A stretch of 64,000 nt of DNA from Spectribacter hydrogenoxidans (GCF_031846275.1 NZ_JAVRIB010000002.1:186001-250000); one strand, 5' to 3'; positions 8,574 to 17,775 are shown, counted from the first letter of the stretch. The notes: generated by a model not told the origin, from the letters alone. Made by a program: numbers and translations.

Positions 8574-9940
8574 GTAGCGGCACTCGGGACTCGGGACTCG
8601 GGACTCGGAAGGGGTCGAGTCTGATCGTGGGCATGGGGGCCACCGGGCTGTCCGTGGCCCGCCATTTCCTGCGCGAGGGTGTGCCGTTTGCGGTGACTGA
8701 CAGCCGGGCGCGGCCGCCCAGAGCACAGGATCTGGAGAGCCTCGCTGACGTTCCGTGCAGCTTCGGCGCCTTTTCTTCGCCACTGCCCCTGGGTCAGCTT
8801 GCCGAAGCCGTGGTCAGCCCTGGTGTGTCGCTTGACGAGCCTTTCCTGCGCGAAGTCCGCGCCGCCGGTATTCCCATCGTCGGCGACATTGAACTATTCG
8901 CCCGGGTCCTTCAGGCGGCGAGTCCTGAGTCCCGAGTCCCGTCACTGGTCGCCGTCACCGGCTCCAACGGCAAGTCGACGGTCACCGCGCTGGTCGCGGA
9001 GATGGCCGCAGCGGCCGGCCGGCGCGCGGCCGCCGGCGGCAATTTCGGCCGACCCGCCCTGGACCTGCTCGACGAAGGCGCTGATTTGTTCGTGCTCGAG
9101 CTGTCGAGCTTCCAGCTGGCGCTGGTTGAAAGCCTGGCGCCCACCGCGGCGACGGTGCTCAACGTCAGCGCCGATCACATGGATCGCCATGCCGACATCG
9201 ATGACTACGCCGCGATCAAGGCCCGCATCTTCCGGCGGGCGGTGGTGTCGGTGGTCAACGGGGACGACAGCCGGGTTGCCGCCATGGTTACCTCGGGTCG
9301 ACGCGTGGTGATCGGCGACCGGACCGGCGACTGGCATCTGGACGGGCCGGTCGAGGCGCCGGTTGTCTGCCGCGGCGATCAGCCGTTCCTGGCCGCGGCG
9401 GACCTGCCGCTGCGTGGCCGCCACAATCTGTGCAACGCCCTGGCGGCCCTGGCGCTGGGCGAGGCCGTCGGATTGCCCGACGTCGCCATGCGCGAAGCGT
9501 TGCGCCGTTTCCCGGGTCTGCCGCACCGCTGCCAGTTCGTGGCCTCGGTCAACGGGGTGGACTGGGTCAACGACTCCAAGGGCACCAACGTGGGCGCCAT
9601 GCTGGCCTCGCTGGACGGCCTGCCGGGCCCGATTCTGCTGCTGGCGGGCGGCCAGGCCAAGGGGGGGGATTTCACCCCGGTCGGGCCGGTGATGTCGCGC
9701 AAGGGTCGGCTGGCAATCCTGTTCGGCACGGATGCGGCACGTATTGCCGAAGCGTTGCGCGACCACGTGACGGTCGAGCAGGTGCCGGGTCTGGAGGAGG
9801 CGATCGATCGCGCTGCCGGCGTGGCCGAACCCGGGGACACGGTCCTGCTGTCGCCCGGTTGCGCGAGCTTCGATCAGTTCCGGGGCTACGAGGACCGTGG
9901 CGAGCGGTTCATGGCCGGTGTGCGGAGGCTGGCGGCATGA
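8570..9940 (+). CDS. murD: UDP-MurNAc-L-alanine--D-glutamate ligase, with repeat-derived inserts
   Basis: 456 codons from ATG 8570, overlapping the mraY stop. Adds D-glutamate to UDP-MurNAc-L-alanine. The Rossmann-like start SLIVGMGATGLSVARHF, the P-loop GSNGKST (131-137) and the C-terminal VNDSKGTNVGA motif identify it. The P-loop lies about 15 to 20 residues later than usual. Two stretches explain part of this: residues 3-13 are encoded by four copies of a 7-base repeat (ACTCGGG), and residues about 118-124, just before the ATP domain, by the reverse complement of the same repeat. Both keep the frame, and all catalytic motifs remain, so the enzyme is probably active. Confidence 0.95.
   Translation: MSSGTRDSGLGTRKGSSLIVGMGATGLSVARHFLREGVPFAVTDSRARPPRAQDLESLADVPCSFGAFSSPLPLGQLAEAVVSPGVSLDEPFLREVRAAGIPIVGDIELFARVLQAASPESRVPSLVAVTGSNGKSTVTALVAEMAAAAGRRAAAGGNFGRPALDLLDEGADLFVLELSSFQLALVESLAPTAATVLNVSADHMDRHADIDDYAAIKARIFRRAVVSVVNGDDSRVAAMVTSGRRVVIGDRTGDWHLDGPVEAPVVCRGDQPFLAAADLPLRGRHNLCNALAALALGEAVGLPDVAMREALRRFPGLPHRCQFVASVNGVDWVNDSKGTNVGAMLASLDGLPGPILLLAGGQAKGGDFTPVGPVMSRKGRLAILFGTDAARIAEALRDHVTVEQVPGLEEAIDRAAGVAEPGDTVLLSPGCASFDQFRGYEDRGERFMAGVRRLAA
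8582..8608 (+). repeat. 7-base tandem repeat ACTCGGG in the murD 5' end
   Basis: Three perfect ACTCGGG units (8582-8602) and a fourth partial unit (8603-8608) in frame after codon 4 of murD. They encode the peptide GTRDSGLGTR, which is not conserved in the family. Confidence 0.85.
8921..8941 (-). repeat. Inverted copy of the ACTCGGG repeat inside murD
   Basis: AGTCCTG, AGTCCCG and AGTCCCG in tandem, the reverse complement of the repeat at 8582-8608 with one mismatch. It encodes SPESRVPS in the linker before the ATP-binding domain. Confidence 0.8.
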
Positions 9941-11091
9941 ATCTGCGCCTGAACCCTGCATGGCGACTGCCGCCCGGCCCGGTGGATGCCTGGTTCGCCA
10001 CCACGGTCGCGCTGCTGCTGGGTCTGGGACTGGTGATGGTGGGCTCGGCTTCGGTGGCGGTGGCCGACCGGCTGGCTGACGAGCCACTGCATTTCTTCTA
10101 CCGGCAGGCGGTGTACGCGTTGATCGGCTTGGGTCTGGGCTTCGTGGTCCTGCACGTGCCGCTGCGCCTCTGGCAGGCCAACAGTTTCAACCTGCTGGCC
10201 GTGTCGCTGGTGATGCTGCTGCTGGTGCTGATTCCGGGCATTGGCCACGAGGTCAACGGGGCCCGACGCTGGGTCGACCTCGGCGTGGTGTCGGTACAGG
10301 TTTCCGAGCCGGCCCGGCTGGGACTGCTGCTGTATCTGGCCGGTTACGCGGTGCGTCAGCAGGTGGAGCTGCGCACCAGTTTCGCCGGGCTGCTGCGGCC
10401 GGTGCTGCCCATCGGGCTGGCCTGCCTGCTGCTACTGATCGAACCTGATTACGGCGCCTGCGCGGTCCTGTTCGCGGTAACCGGCATTCTGATGTTCCTG
10501 GCCGGTGCCCGGCTGTCGCATCTGCTGGTGCTGGCCGGGACTGCCGGGGGGCTGCTGGTGATGGCGGCGCTGTCGTCGCCCTACCGGGTGGCGCGGTTGA
10601 TCAGCTTTACCGATCCCTGGGCGCACCCCTATGCCAGCGGCTTTCAGCTGACCCAGTCGCTGATCGCCATCGGACGGGGTGAGGTGGCCGGTGTGGGACT
10701 GGGCAATAGCGTCCAGAAACTGCTTTATCTGCCTGAAACCCATACCGACTTCCTGTTCGCCATCCTGGCCGAGGAACTCGGGTTGATCGGGTCGCTGGCC
10801 GTGATCGCCCTGTTCACCCTGTTCGTGTGGCGGGCATTCGTGATCGGCCGGCGGGCAATGGACGCGGGCATGCTTTTCGGCGCCTTCCTGGCCTTCGCGC
10901 TGTCCAGCTGGATGGTGTTGCAGGCGTTCATCAATATCGCCGTGAACATGGGCATGCTGCCCACCAAGGGGCTAACCCTGCCGTTGATGAGCTATGGCGG
11001 TTCCAGCCTCGTCGTGATGTGTGTGCTGGTGGCCCTTCTGCTGCGGGTGGACCTGGAGACCGGCGCCGCCGGCCGGGCGGCGGCACGATGA
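9937..11091 (+). CDS. ftsW: Septal peptidoglycan glycosyltransferase FtsW
   Basis: 384 codons, ATG overlapping the murD stop by 4 bases. SEDS-family membrane protein that polymerises lipid II at the septum together with FtsI. About ten hydrophobic segments and the family signature near the C-terminus (NIAVNMGMLPTKGLTLP followed by SYGGSS) are clear; the central loop IPGIGHEVNGARRW is also conserved. Co-location with ftsI, murG and mraY places the lipid II pathway and its polymerase in one transcript. Confidence 0.97.
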   Translation: MNLRLNPAWRLPPGPVDAWFATTVALLLGLGLVMVGSASVAVADRLADEPLHFFYRQAVYALIGLGLGFVVLHVPLRLWQANSFNLLAVSLVMLLLVLIPGIGHEVNGARRWVDLGVVSVQVSEPARLGLLLYLAGYAVRQQVELRTSFAGLLRPVLPIGLACLLLLIEPDYGACAVLFAVTGILMFLAGARLSHLLVLAGTAGGLLVMAALSSPYRVARLISFTDPWAHPYASGFQLTQSLIAIGRGEVAGVGLGNSVQKLLYLPETHTDFLFAILAEELGLIGSLAVIALFTLFVWRAFVIGRRAMDAGMLFGAFLAFALSSWMVLQAFINIAVNMGMLPTKGLTLPLMSYGGSSLVVMCVLVALLLRVDLETGAAGRAAAR

Positions 11092-12164
11092 GCGGCCCGC
11101 GGGTTCTGATGATGGCGGGTGGCACCGGCGGGCACGTCTTCCCCGCGCTGGCGGTGGCCGATGCGCTGCGCGAGCGCGGTGCCGAGGTGGTGTGGATGGG
11201 CACCAAGGCCGGGCTGGAGTCGCGGGTGGTGCCGGCGGCCGGTTACCGGATGGAATGGGTCGGTGTATCGGGATTGCGCGGCAAGGGCTGGCGCACTTGG
11301 CTGGGTGCGCCGTGGCGCTTGATGCAGGCGGTCTGGCAGGCCCTGCAGGCAGTGCGCCGGGTGGCGCCGCAGCTGGTCGTCGGGATGGGCGGTTTCGTGT
11401 CCGGTCCCGGCGGCCTGGCGGCCTGGTTGCTGCGCCGGCCGCTATTGGTACACGAGCAGAATGCCGCCGCCGGATTGACCAATCGCGTGCTTGCCCGCCT
11501 GGCTCGGACCCGTCTACAGGCTTTCCCCGGCGCGTTGCCCGGTGCCCGCGTCGTGGGTAATCCGGTGCGCGGGGACATCCTGGCCCTGCCGGTCCCGGCG
11601 CAGCGCTTCGGTGAGCGCAGTGGCCCGGTCCGCCTGCTGGCCTTGGGTGGCAGCGGCGGGGCCCTGGCAATCAACGAAATGCTGCCGGCGGCGCTGGCCC
11701 GTTTGCCGGCGGCCCAGCGGCCGGTCGTGCGGCATCAGGCTGGTCGCACCATCGATCGGGCGCAGGCGGCCTACGCCGAACACGCGGTGGCGGCGGAGGT
11801 CAGTGCTTTCATCGAGGACATGGCCGAGGCCTATGCCTGGGCGGATCTGGTGATCTGCCGGTCCGGCGCGCTCACGGTAGCCGAGTTGGCGGCGGCCGGT
11901 CTGGGCGCCATTCTGATTCCCTATCCCCACGCGGTCGACGACCACCAGACCGTGAACGGGCGCTATCTGACGCAGCGCGATGCCGCGGTGCTGGTGCAGC
12001 AGCGGGACCTCGACCCCGCCCGGCTGGCCCGCCTGCTGGGCGAGCTGATCGGCGACCGACCGCGTCTGCTGGCGATGGCCGAAGCGGCGCGTGCCGCGGC
12101 CTGGCCGGATGCCACCCGCGACATCGCGTCCGCCTGCCTGTCCCTGGCGGAGGTGCGGCGATGA
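11088..12164 (+). CDS. murG: Lipid II synthase MurG (GlcNAc transferase)
   Basis: 358 codons, ATG overlapping the ftsW stop. Peripheral inner-membrane GT28 glycosyltransferase that adds GlcNAc to lipid I. Visible are the N-terminal GGTGGH loop (11-16) followed by VFPALAVADAL, the HEQNAAAGLTNR segment, the second glycine-rich loop ALGGSGGALAIN, and the donor-binding region CRSGALTVAELAAAG. Size and position are standard. The stop overlaps murC by 4 bases. Confidence 0.97.
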   Translation: MSGPRVLMMAGGTGGHVFPALAVADALRERGAEVVWMGTKAGLESRVVPAAGYRMEWVGVSGLRGKGWRTWLGAPWRLMQAVWQALQAVRRVAPQLVVGMGGFVSGPGGLAAWLLRRPLLVHEQNAAAGLTNRVLARLARTRLQAFPGALPGARVVGNPVRGDILALPVPAQRFGERSGPVRLLALGGSGGALAINEMLPAALARLPAAQRPVVRHQAGRTIDRAQAAYAEHAVAAEVSAFIEDMAEAYAWADLVICRSGALTVAELAAAGLGAILIPYPHAVDDHQTVNGRYLTQRDAAVLVQQRDLDPARLARLLGELIGDRPRLLAMAEAARAAAWPDATRDIASACLSLAEVRR

Positions 12165-13606
12165 ACGCAACCCCCACCACTTTCCAGCCGCTGAGCCAAC
12201 GGCCCATGCGCCGGGTGCAGACGGTGCATTTCGTCGGCATCGGCGGTGTGGGCATGGCCGGCATCGCCGAAGTGCTGCTCAATCTCGGTTATACGGTGTC
12301 GGGCAGTGATATTCGGGAAGGCGCCGCCACCCGGCGACTGACCGAGCTCGGAGCGGCGATCCGCATTGGCCATGATGCCGCCAACGCCACCGGTGCCGAT
12401 GTGGTGGTGACATCGTCGGCGGTGTCGGCCGACAACCCGGAGGTTCTGGCGGCTCGCGAGCGGCTGGTACCGGTCGTGCCGCGGGCCGAAATGCTGGCCG
12501 AGCTGATGCGTTTCCGGTACGGGATCGCGGTAGCCGGCACCCACGGCAAGACCACCACCACCAGCCTGGTGGCGTCGGTACTGGCCGAAGGCGGGCTCGA
12601 CCCGACCTTCATCGTGGGCGGCAAGGTGCTGGGTGCCGGTACCAATGCCCGACTCGGGGAAAGCCCCTACATCGTGGCCGAGGCGGACGAATCGGATGCC
12701 TCGTTCCTGTTCCTGACCCCGATGCTGGCGGTAGTGACCAATATCGACGCCGACCATCTGGAAGCCTACGAAGGGGACTTCGCCAAGCTGATCGATACCT
12801 TCGTCGAGTTTATCCACCATCTGCCGTTCTACGGCCTGGCGGTGGTCTGCGTCGACGACCCGGTGGTGCGCCAGATGTTGCCGCGGGTGGGTCGGCCGGT
12901 GCTGACCTATGGCATTGATCACGACGCCGACCTGCGGGCCGAGAATCTGATTACCGAGGGTCCGGGCACCCGGTTCGAGCTTCGCATCCGCGATCACGAC
13001 CAGGTCTGGCCGGTGCATCTGAACCTGCCCGGCCGGCACAACGTGCTCAACGCACTGGCTGCGGCCGCGGTGGCCCGCGAACTGGGCGTTGCCATGGACG
13101 CCATCCAACGGGCGTTGTCGGGGTTCGCCGGTATCGGCCGTCGTTGCGAGGTGCTGGGCGAGATTGCCCTGGCCGGCCATCACTGCCTGCTGGTGGACGA
13201 CTACGGCCATCATCCCCGCGAGCTGAGCAGTATTCTGCAGGCGGTGCACGCGGCGTGGCCGGAGCGCCGGCTGGTGGTCGTGTTCCAGCCGCATCGCTTC
13301 ACCCGAACGCGGGACCTGTTCGAGGATTTCTGTGAAGTGCTGGCGGGTCTGGACGTGCTGGTGCTGTGCGATATCTATCCCGCCGGCGAGGCGCGGATTG
13401 CCGATGCCGACGGTCGGGCGCTGGCCCGTGGCGTGCGCGCCCGGGGGCGCGTCAATCCGGTGTTCGTGGGCGACGTGCACGACCTGCCCGACGTGCTGGC
13501 CGGCGTGGTCGCGGATAACGATGTGATTCTGACGCTGGGGGCCGGCGACATCGGCGCCGTGGCCGCCGGGATGGCCGTCAGCCATCGTATCGGAGACGCG
13601 CCATGA
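12161..13606 (+). CDS. murC: UDP-N-acetylmuramate--L-alanine ligase
   Basis: 481 codons, ATG overlapping murG by 4 bases. First Mur ligase of the stem peptide. The N-terminal Rossmann motif HFVGIGGVGMAGIAEVL, the ATP loop GTHGKTTT from residue 126, EADESDASFL, and the C-terminal DDYGHHPREL and FQPHRFTRT are all diagnostic. The stop overlaps ddl by 4 bases. Confidence 0.97.
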   Translation: MNATPTTFQPLSQRPMRRVQTVHFVGIGGVGMAGIAEVLLNLGYTVSGSDIREGAATRRLTELGAAIRIGHDAANATGADVVVTSSAVSADNPEVLAARERLVPVVPRAEMLAELMRFRYGIAVAGTHGKTTTTSLVASVLAEGGLDPTFIVGGKVLGAGTNARLGESPYIVAEADESDASFLFLTPMLAVVTNIDADHLEAYEGDFAKLIDTFVEFIHHLPFYGLAVVCVDDPVVRQMLPRVGRPVLTYGIDHDADLRAENLITEGPGTRFELRIRDHDQVWPVHLNLPGRHNVLNALAAAAVARELGVAMDAIQRALSGFAGIGRRCEVLGEIALAGHHCLLVDDYGHHPRELSSILQAVHAAWPERRLVVVFQPHRFTRTRDLFEDFCEVLAGLDVLVLCDIYPAGEARIADADGRALARGVRARGRVNPVFVGDVHDLPDVLAGVVADNDVILTLGAGDIGAVAAGMAVSHRIGDAP

Positions 13607-14532
13607 GCGGCCGGTTCGGCAAGGTGGCGGTGCTGATGGGTGGCTGGTCCGCCGAACGGGAGATTTCCCTGCAGTCCGGCCGCGCGGTGCTGGCCGCACT
13701 GCAGGCGCGGGGCGTCGACGCGCACGGGGTGGATGTGGACCGGGCCCGCCTGCTGCACCTCGCCGAGGAAGGTTTCGACTGCGCCTGGATTGCCCTGCAC
13801 GGCACCGGCGGGGAAGACGGCATCGCCCAGGCGGTGCTCGAGGTCCAGGGGCTGCCTTACACCGGCAGCGGTGTGCTCGCTTCGGCGCTGGCCATGGACA
13901 AGGCCCGTTGCAAGGCCCTGTGGGCCGCGAGCGGCATCCCGACGCCGGCGCATCGCCTGCTGCGTGCCGATACCGACGCCGACACGCTGGTTGCCGATAT
14001 CGGCCTGCCCATCTTCGTCAAGCCGGCCACCGAGGGATCGAGCATCGGCATGTCCCGGGTGGACGCGCCGGACCAGCTGCATGCCGCCTGGCAGGCGGCG
14101 TCCCGCTATGGGGAATCGGTGCTGGCGGAGCGCTTCGTGGCGGGCGGCGAATACACCGCGGCAGTGCTCGGCGACCGGGTGCTGCCGATGCTGCGCATCG
14201 AATCGGCGGGCCCGTTTTACGACTTTCACGCCAAGTACGAGGCTGATACCACCCGTTACCACTGCCCCTGCGGCCTGGCACCGGACGAGGAGCAGCGCCT
14301 GGCCGCCCTGTGCCTGGACGCGTTCCGCGCCACCGGCGCCCGCGGCTGGGGACGCGTCGATTTCATGCTGGATGACGACGGCCAGCCCTGGTTTCTGGAG
14401 ATCAACACCGTGCCGGGCATGACCTCGCACAGCCTGGTGCCGATGAGTGCGGCGGCGGCCGGCATCGACTTCGAGAATCTGGTTGAACGCATTCTGGCCT
14501 TGAGCCTGGAGGAGCATGACGATGCGAACTGA
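13603..14532 (+). CDS. ddl: D-alanine--D-alanine ligase
   Basis: 309 codons. ATP-grasp enzyme that makes the D-Ala-D-Ala dipeptide used by MurF. Family motifs are the N-terminal LMGGWSAEREISLQSG, ALHGTGGEDG, the YTGSGVLASALAMDK segment and the C-terminal metal-binding EINTVPGMTSHSL. It is the DdlB-type copy normally found between murC and ftsQ. Its 3' end overlaps ftsQ by 17 bases. Confidence 0.96.
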   Translation: MSGRFGKVAVLMGGWSAEREISLQSGRAVLAALQARGVDAHGVDVDRARLLHLAEEGFDCAWIALHGTGGEDGIAQAVLEVQGLPYTGSGVLASALAMDKARCKALWAASGIPTPAHRLLRADTDADTLVADIGLPIFVKPATEGSSIGMSRVDAPDQLHAAWQAASRYGESVLAERFVAGGEYTAAVLGDRVLPMLRIESAGPFYDFHAKYEADTTRYHCPCGLAPDEEQRLAALCLDAFRATGARGWGRVDFMLDDDGQPWFLEINTVPGMTSHSLVPMSAAAAGIDFENLVERILALSLEEHDDAN

Positions 14533-15262
14533 ACGCAAACGCCTGCTCACACCCCTGTCGATTCTGGCGATGAGTGCGGCAATCGCGGCCTGCACCTGGC
14601 AGGGGCTGACGCCCGATCAGCGCCAGGCGCACCGCATGATCGTGGTGGGTGATCTGGCGCGAACCACGGATGCGGCGCTGGTAGATGCCGCGGCGCCATA
14701 CATGACCCGAGGTTTCTACGAGCTGGACGCGGCAGAGCTGGCCGGTGCCATCCGCGCTTTGCCCTGGATCGCCGAAGCCACGGTGCATCGGCGCTGGCCG
14801 GACAGCGTGGTGGTCCGGGTGGCCGAATACCGGCCCGCCGCCCGCTGGGGTGAGGATCAGCTGGTCGACGCCGAGGGGCAGCGGTTCGAGTTGCCGGCGG
14901 ATCAGGTGCCTGCGGACCTGCCGATCGTGCACGGGCCGGACGGCAGCGCCCGCGAACTGCTGGCCGAACTACCCGCCCTGCAGGCGATTCTGGCCGGCAC
15001 GGATATGCGCATCGGTCGGCTGGAGCTGGATCGCCGTGGTGGCTGGACGGCGTGGCTTGCCAATGGTCTGGAACTGCGCCTGGGCCGGGACTCGGTCCGG
15101 GACCGTCTGACCCGTTTTGCCCGGCATGCACCGAGCGCCCTGGGCGCCGCGCTGGAAACGGCCGGTTATGTGGATCTGCGTTACGCGGATGGTTTCGCCG
15201 TGGGTGGCAATCGCGCCGCCCCGGCCAATGACAGCGAGACAGATAATGAGCAAGCGGCCTGA
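14516..15262 (+). CDS. ftsQ: Cell division protein FtsQ
   Basis: 248 codons. The ATG at 14516 has a GGAGG-like Shine-Dalgarno (about 14508-14513) inside ddl; a second in-frame ATG lies two codons on. A basic cytoplasmic tail (MRTERKRLL) and one transmembrane helix (about residues 11-28) are followed by a POTRA-like domain (MIVVGDLARTTDAAL to about ALPWIAEATVHRRWPDSV) and the beta domain with VRVAEYRPAARWGED. FtsQ links the early and late divisome and binds FtsL/FtsB. Cys26 near the end of the membrane segment is incidental. It overlaps ftsA by 17 bases. Confidence 0.92.
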   Translation: MTMRTERKRLLTPLSILAMSAAIAACTWQGLTPDQRQAHRMIVVGDLARTTDAALVDAAAPYMTRGFYELDAAELAGAIRALPWIAEATVHRRWPDSVVVRVAEYRPAARWGEDQLVDAEGQRFELPADQVPADLPIVHGPDGSARELLAELPALQAILAGTDMRIGRLELDRRGGWTAWLANGLELRLGRDSVRDRLTRFARHAPSALGAALETAGYVDLRYADGFAVGGNRAAPANDSETDNEQAA

Positions 15263-16490
15263 GAAGAATCTCGTCGTCGGGCTGGACATCGGTACCTCGA
15301 AGGTTGCCTGCATCGTCGCCGAGTACGACGAGGACGGGCAGCTCGAATTGATCGGCATGGGCAGCCAGCCCTCCAAGGGGATGAAGAAGGGCATGGTGGT
15401 CAACATCGAGGCCACCACCCAGTCGATCCGCCGCGCGGTGGAAGAGGCCGAGCTGATGGCCGGTTGCCGGATCCAGTCGGTGCACTGCGGCATTTCCGGG
15501 GCGCACGTCAGGTCGATCAATTCGCACGGGATCGTGGCGGTGCGCAGCAAGGAGGTCACCGAGGCCGACATCGAGCGGGTCATCGACGCCGCCTGCGCGG
15601 TGGCTATTCCGGCCGATCAGAAGATCCTGCATGTGCTGCCGCAGGAATTCGCGGTGGACGATAACGAGGGTATCCAGGAGCCGGTGGGCATGTCTGGCGT
15701 TCGGCTGGAGGCCAAGGTCCACATGGTCACCGGAGCGGTGACGTCGGCCCAGAACATCCAGAAATGCGTGGCCCGCTGCGGGCTGGAGGTTTCCAAGCTG
15801 TCGCTGGAGCAGCTGGCCTCGGCCGAGGCGGTGCTCAATGACGATGAGAAGGATCTGGGTGTGTGCCTGGTCGACATCGGCGGTGGCACCTCGGACATCG
15901 CGGTGTTCGTCAACGGCGCGATCCGTCACACGGCGGTGATTCCGATCGCCGGCGATCAGGTCACCAACGACATCGCGGTGGCATTGCGCACCCCGACCCA
16001 GCACGCCGAGGGGATCAAGATCCGCTACGGCTGTGCGCTACCCGAGCTGATCGAGGAAGACGACGCCATCGAGGTGCCCAGCGTGGGCGAACGCCCGCCG
16101 CGGCGGCTGTCGCGCTACACGCTGGCCGAGGTGATCAAGCCTCGCTACGAAGAGCTTTTCATGCTCATTCACAAGGAACTCACCCGCAGTGGTTACGACG
16201 ACGTGATCGCCGGCGGGGTGGTGATAACCGGCGGCTCCGCAAAGATGGAGGGGCTGGTGGACCTGGCCGAGGAGGTCTTCCACATGCCGGTTCGATTGGG
16301 GGTGCCGCAGCGGGTCAAGGGGCTGACCGACGTGGTCAGGAACCCCATCCACGCCACCGGCGTGGGGCTGCTGCAGTTCGGTACGAAGCCCGTCACGGGG
16401 TATCAGCCCCTGAGTGGCGGTCATTTCGGCAATCAGGGCTTTCAACAGGCCTGGTCACGCATGAAGGCGTGGTTCCAGGGGAATTTTTAG
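15246..16490 (+). CDS. ftsA: Cell division protein FtsA
   Basis: 414 codons; the frame is open upstream, but ATG 15246 gives the standard start MSKRPEKNLVVGLDIGTSKV. Actin-like ATPase that anchors FtsZ filaments to the membrane. Visible are phosphate-1 (GLDIGTSKV), phosphate-2 (DIGGGTSD from Asp210) and GGVVITGGSAKMEGL near the C-terminus. The C-terminal amphipathic helix (RMKAWFQGNF) fits the membrane-targeting tail. It overlaps ftsQ by 17 bases and is followed by a 78-base gap before ftsZ. Confidence 0.97.
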   Translation: MSKRPEKNLVVGLDIGTSKVACIVAEYDEDGQLELIGMGSQPSKGMKKGMVVNIEATTQSIRRAVEEAELMAGCRIQSVHCGISGAHVRSINSHGIVAVRSKEVTEADIERVIDAACAVAIPADQKILHVLPQEFAVDDNEGIQEPVGMSGVRLEAKVHMVTGAVTSAQNIQKCVARCGLEVSKLSLEQLASAEAVLNDDEKDLGVCLVDIGGGTSDIAVFVNGAIRHTAVIPIAGDQVTNDIAVALRTPTQHAEGIKIRYGCALPELIEEDDAIEVPSVGERPPRRLSRYTLAEVIKPRYEELFMLIHKELTRSGYDDVIAGGVVITGGSAKMEGLVDLAEEVFHMPVRLGVPQRVKGLTDVVRNPIHATGVGLLQFGTKPVTGYQPLSGGHFGNQGFQQAWSRMKAWFQGNF

Positions 16491-16508
16491 GCAACGCAAC
16501 GGTTTGAG

Positions 16509-16545
16509 TCCGGGCAACCGGATCAAGCGTCCCGGCGACGGGACG
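16509..16545 (+). promoter_or_regulatory. Two tandem tetraloop hairpins in the ftsA-ftsZ gap
   Basis: TCCGG (16509-16513) and CCGGA (16518-16522) enclose GCAA. CGTCCCG (16528-16534) and CGGGACG (16539-16545) enclose GCGA. Both loops are GNRA type. They lie just upstream of the ftsZ ribosome binding site (GGAGGAT, about 16557-16563), the only sizeable gap in an otherwise overlapping cluster. They could set mRNA stability or ftsZ translation; the role is inferred. Confidence 0.5.
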
Positions 16546-16568
16546 GCACGGCAACTGGAGGATGGATC

Positions 16569-17720
16569 ATGAGTGAAGTGTTCGAATTCGCTGACGAAAG
16601 GACCGACAAGGCCATCATCAAGGTGATCGGCGTCGGAGGCGGCGGTTCCAATACCGTCAATCAGATGGTTAACGGTGGCATCGAGGGCGTGGATTTCATC
16701 TGCGCCAACACCGATGCCCAGCATCTGGAGTCCTGTAACGCAGACACCCTGGTGCAGCTGGGGGTCAACGTCACCCGCGGCCTGGGTGCCGGGGCGGATC
16801 CGGTGATCGGTCGGCAGGCGGCCGAGGAGGATCGTGACCGTATCCGTGAGGCGATCGAGGGTGCCGACATGCTGTTCATTACCTGCGGCATGGGCGGTGG
16901 CACCGGGACTGGCGCGGCCCCGGTGGTGGCCGAAATCGCCCGTGAGCTGGACATCCTCACCCTGGCGGTGGTGACCAAGCCGTTTCCCTTCGAGCGGGGC
17001 AAGCGCATGGAAATCGCCCGGCATGGCATTGAGCAGCTGCAGGAGTACGTCGACTCGCTGATCGTCATTCCCAACGAGAAGTTGCTGACCGTACTGGGCA
17101 AGGGCACCACGCTGAAGGCCGCGTTCAAGGCCGCCAACGACGTACTGCACAACGCGGTTCAGGGCATTTCCGATCTGATCACCCGTCCGGGTCTGATCAA
17201 CGTCGACTTTGCCGACGTGCGCAAGGTGATGTCGGTGCAGGGCATGGCGATGATGGGCCGTGCCACCGCTGTGGGCGACGATCGTGCCCGTCAGGCCGCG
17301 GAAGAGGCACTGGCCTCGCCGCTGCTGGATGATCTCAACCTGCATGGCGCGGAAGGGTTGCTGGTCAACGTCACCGGCGACGAGAACCTCAGCATCAACG
17401 AGTTCCAACTGGTCAACGAAGTGGTCATGGAGATGACCTCGGAAAATGCGGAAGTGATCGTGGGCACCGCGGTCGATGCCAGCATGGGCGACGAACTGTG
17501 CGTAACGGTGGTGGCTACCGGCCTTGGCAAGCAGGCGCAGCTGACAGGCCGCGATTCCATTCGGACACTCAAGCGTGACACTGGTGGTCAGGTCCGTTAT
17601 GAAGAGCTGGATACCCCGACGGTCATCCGTCAGGCCCCGCGTCAGCGCCACGACCAGAACGCGGCCGTGGACATGGACTACCTGGATGTGCCGGCTTTCC
17701 TGCGCAACCAGGCAGACTGA
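16569..17720 (+). CDS. ftsZ: Cell division protein FtsZ
   Basis: 383 codons with a strong Shine-Dalgarno (GGAGGAT). Tubulin-like GTPase that forms the Z ring. The tubulin signature GGGTGTGAAP begins at residue 109, VGGGGSNTVNQM is the nucleotide-binding N-terminal loop, and NVDFADVRKVM contains the catalytic T7-loop aspartate. The linker is short, and the conserved C-terminal peptide DYLDVPAFLRNQ, which binds FtsA, ZipA and ZapD, is intact. ZapD is encoded in this window at 25804-26577. Confidence 0.98.
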   Translation: MSEVFEFADERTDKAIIKVIGVGGGGSNTVNQMVNGGIEGVDFICANTDAQHLESCNADTLVQLGVNVTRGLGAGADPVIGRQAAEEDRDRIREAIEGADMLFITCGMGGGTGTGAAPVVAEIARELDILTLAVVTKPFPFERGKRMEIARHGIEQLQEYVDSLIVIPNEKLLTVLGKGTTLKAAFKAANDVLHNAVQGISDLITRPGLINVDFADVRKVMSVQGMAMMGRATAVGDDRARQAAEEALASPLLDDLNLHGAEGLLVNVTGDENLSINEFQLVNEVVMEMTSENAEVIVGTAVDASMGDELCVTVVATGLGKQAQLTGRDSIRTLKRDTGGQVRYEELDTPTVIRQAPRQRHDQNAAVDMDYLDVPAFLRNQAD

Positions 17721-17728
17721 TACTGCCA

Positions 17729-17775
17729 GCGGGCGGGTGCGGGCGGCCGTGCCCCGTACCCGCCCGCATTTGGGT
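17729..17775 (+). terminator. Hairpin after ftsZ, probable terminator
   Basis: GCGGGCGGGT (17729-17738) pairs with ACCCGCCCGC (17758-17767), giving a GC-rich 10-bp stem that starts 8 bases after the ftsZ stop. The run after it (ATTTGGG) is short in T, so termination may be partial, allowing read-through to lpxC. Confidence 0.55.
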
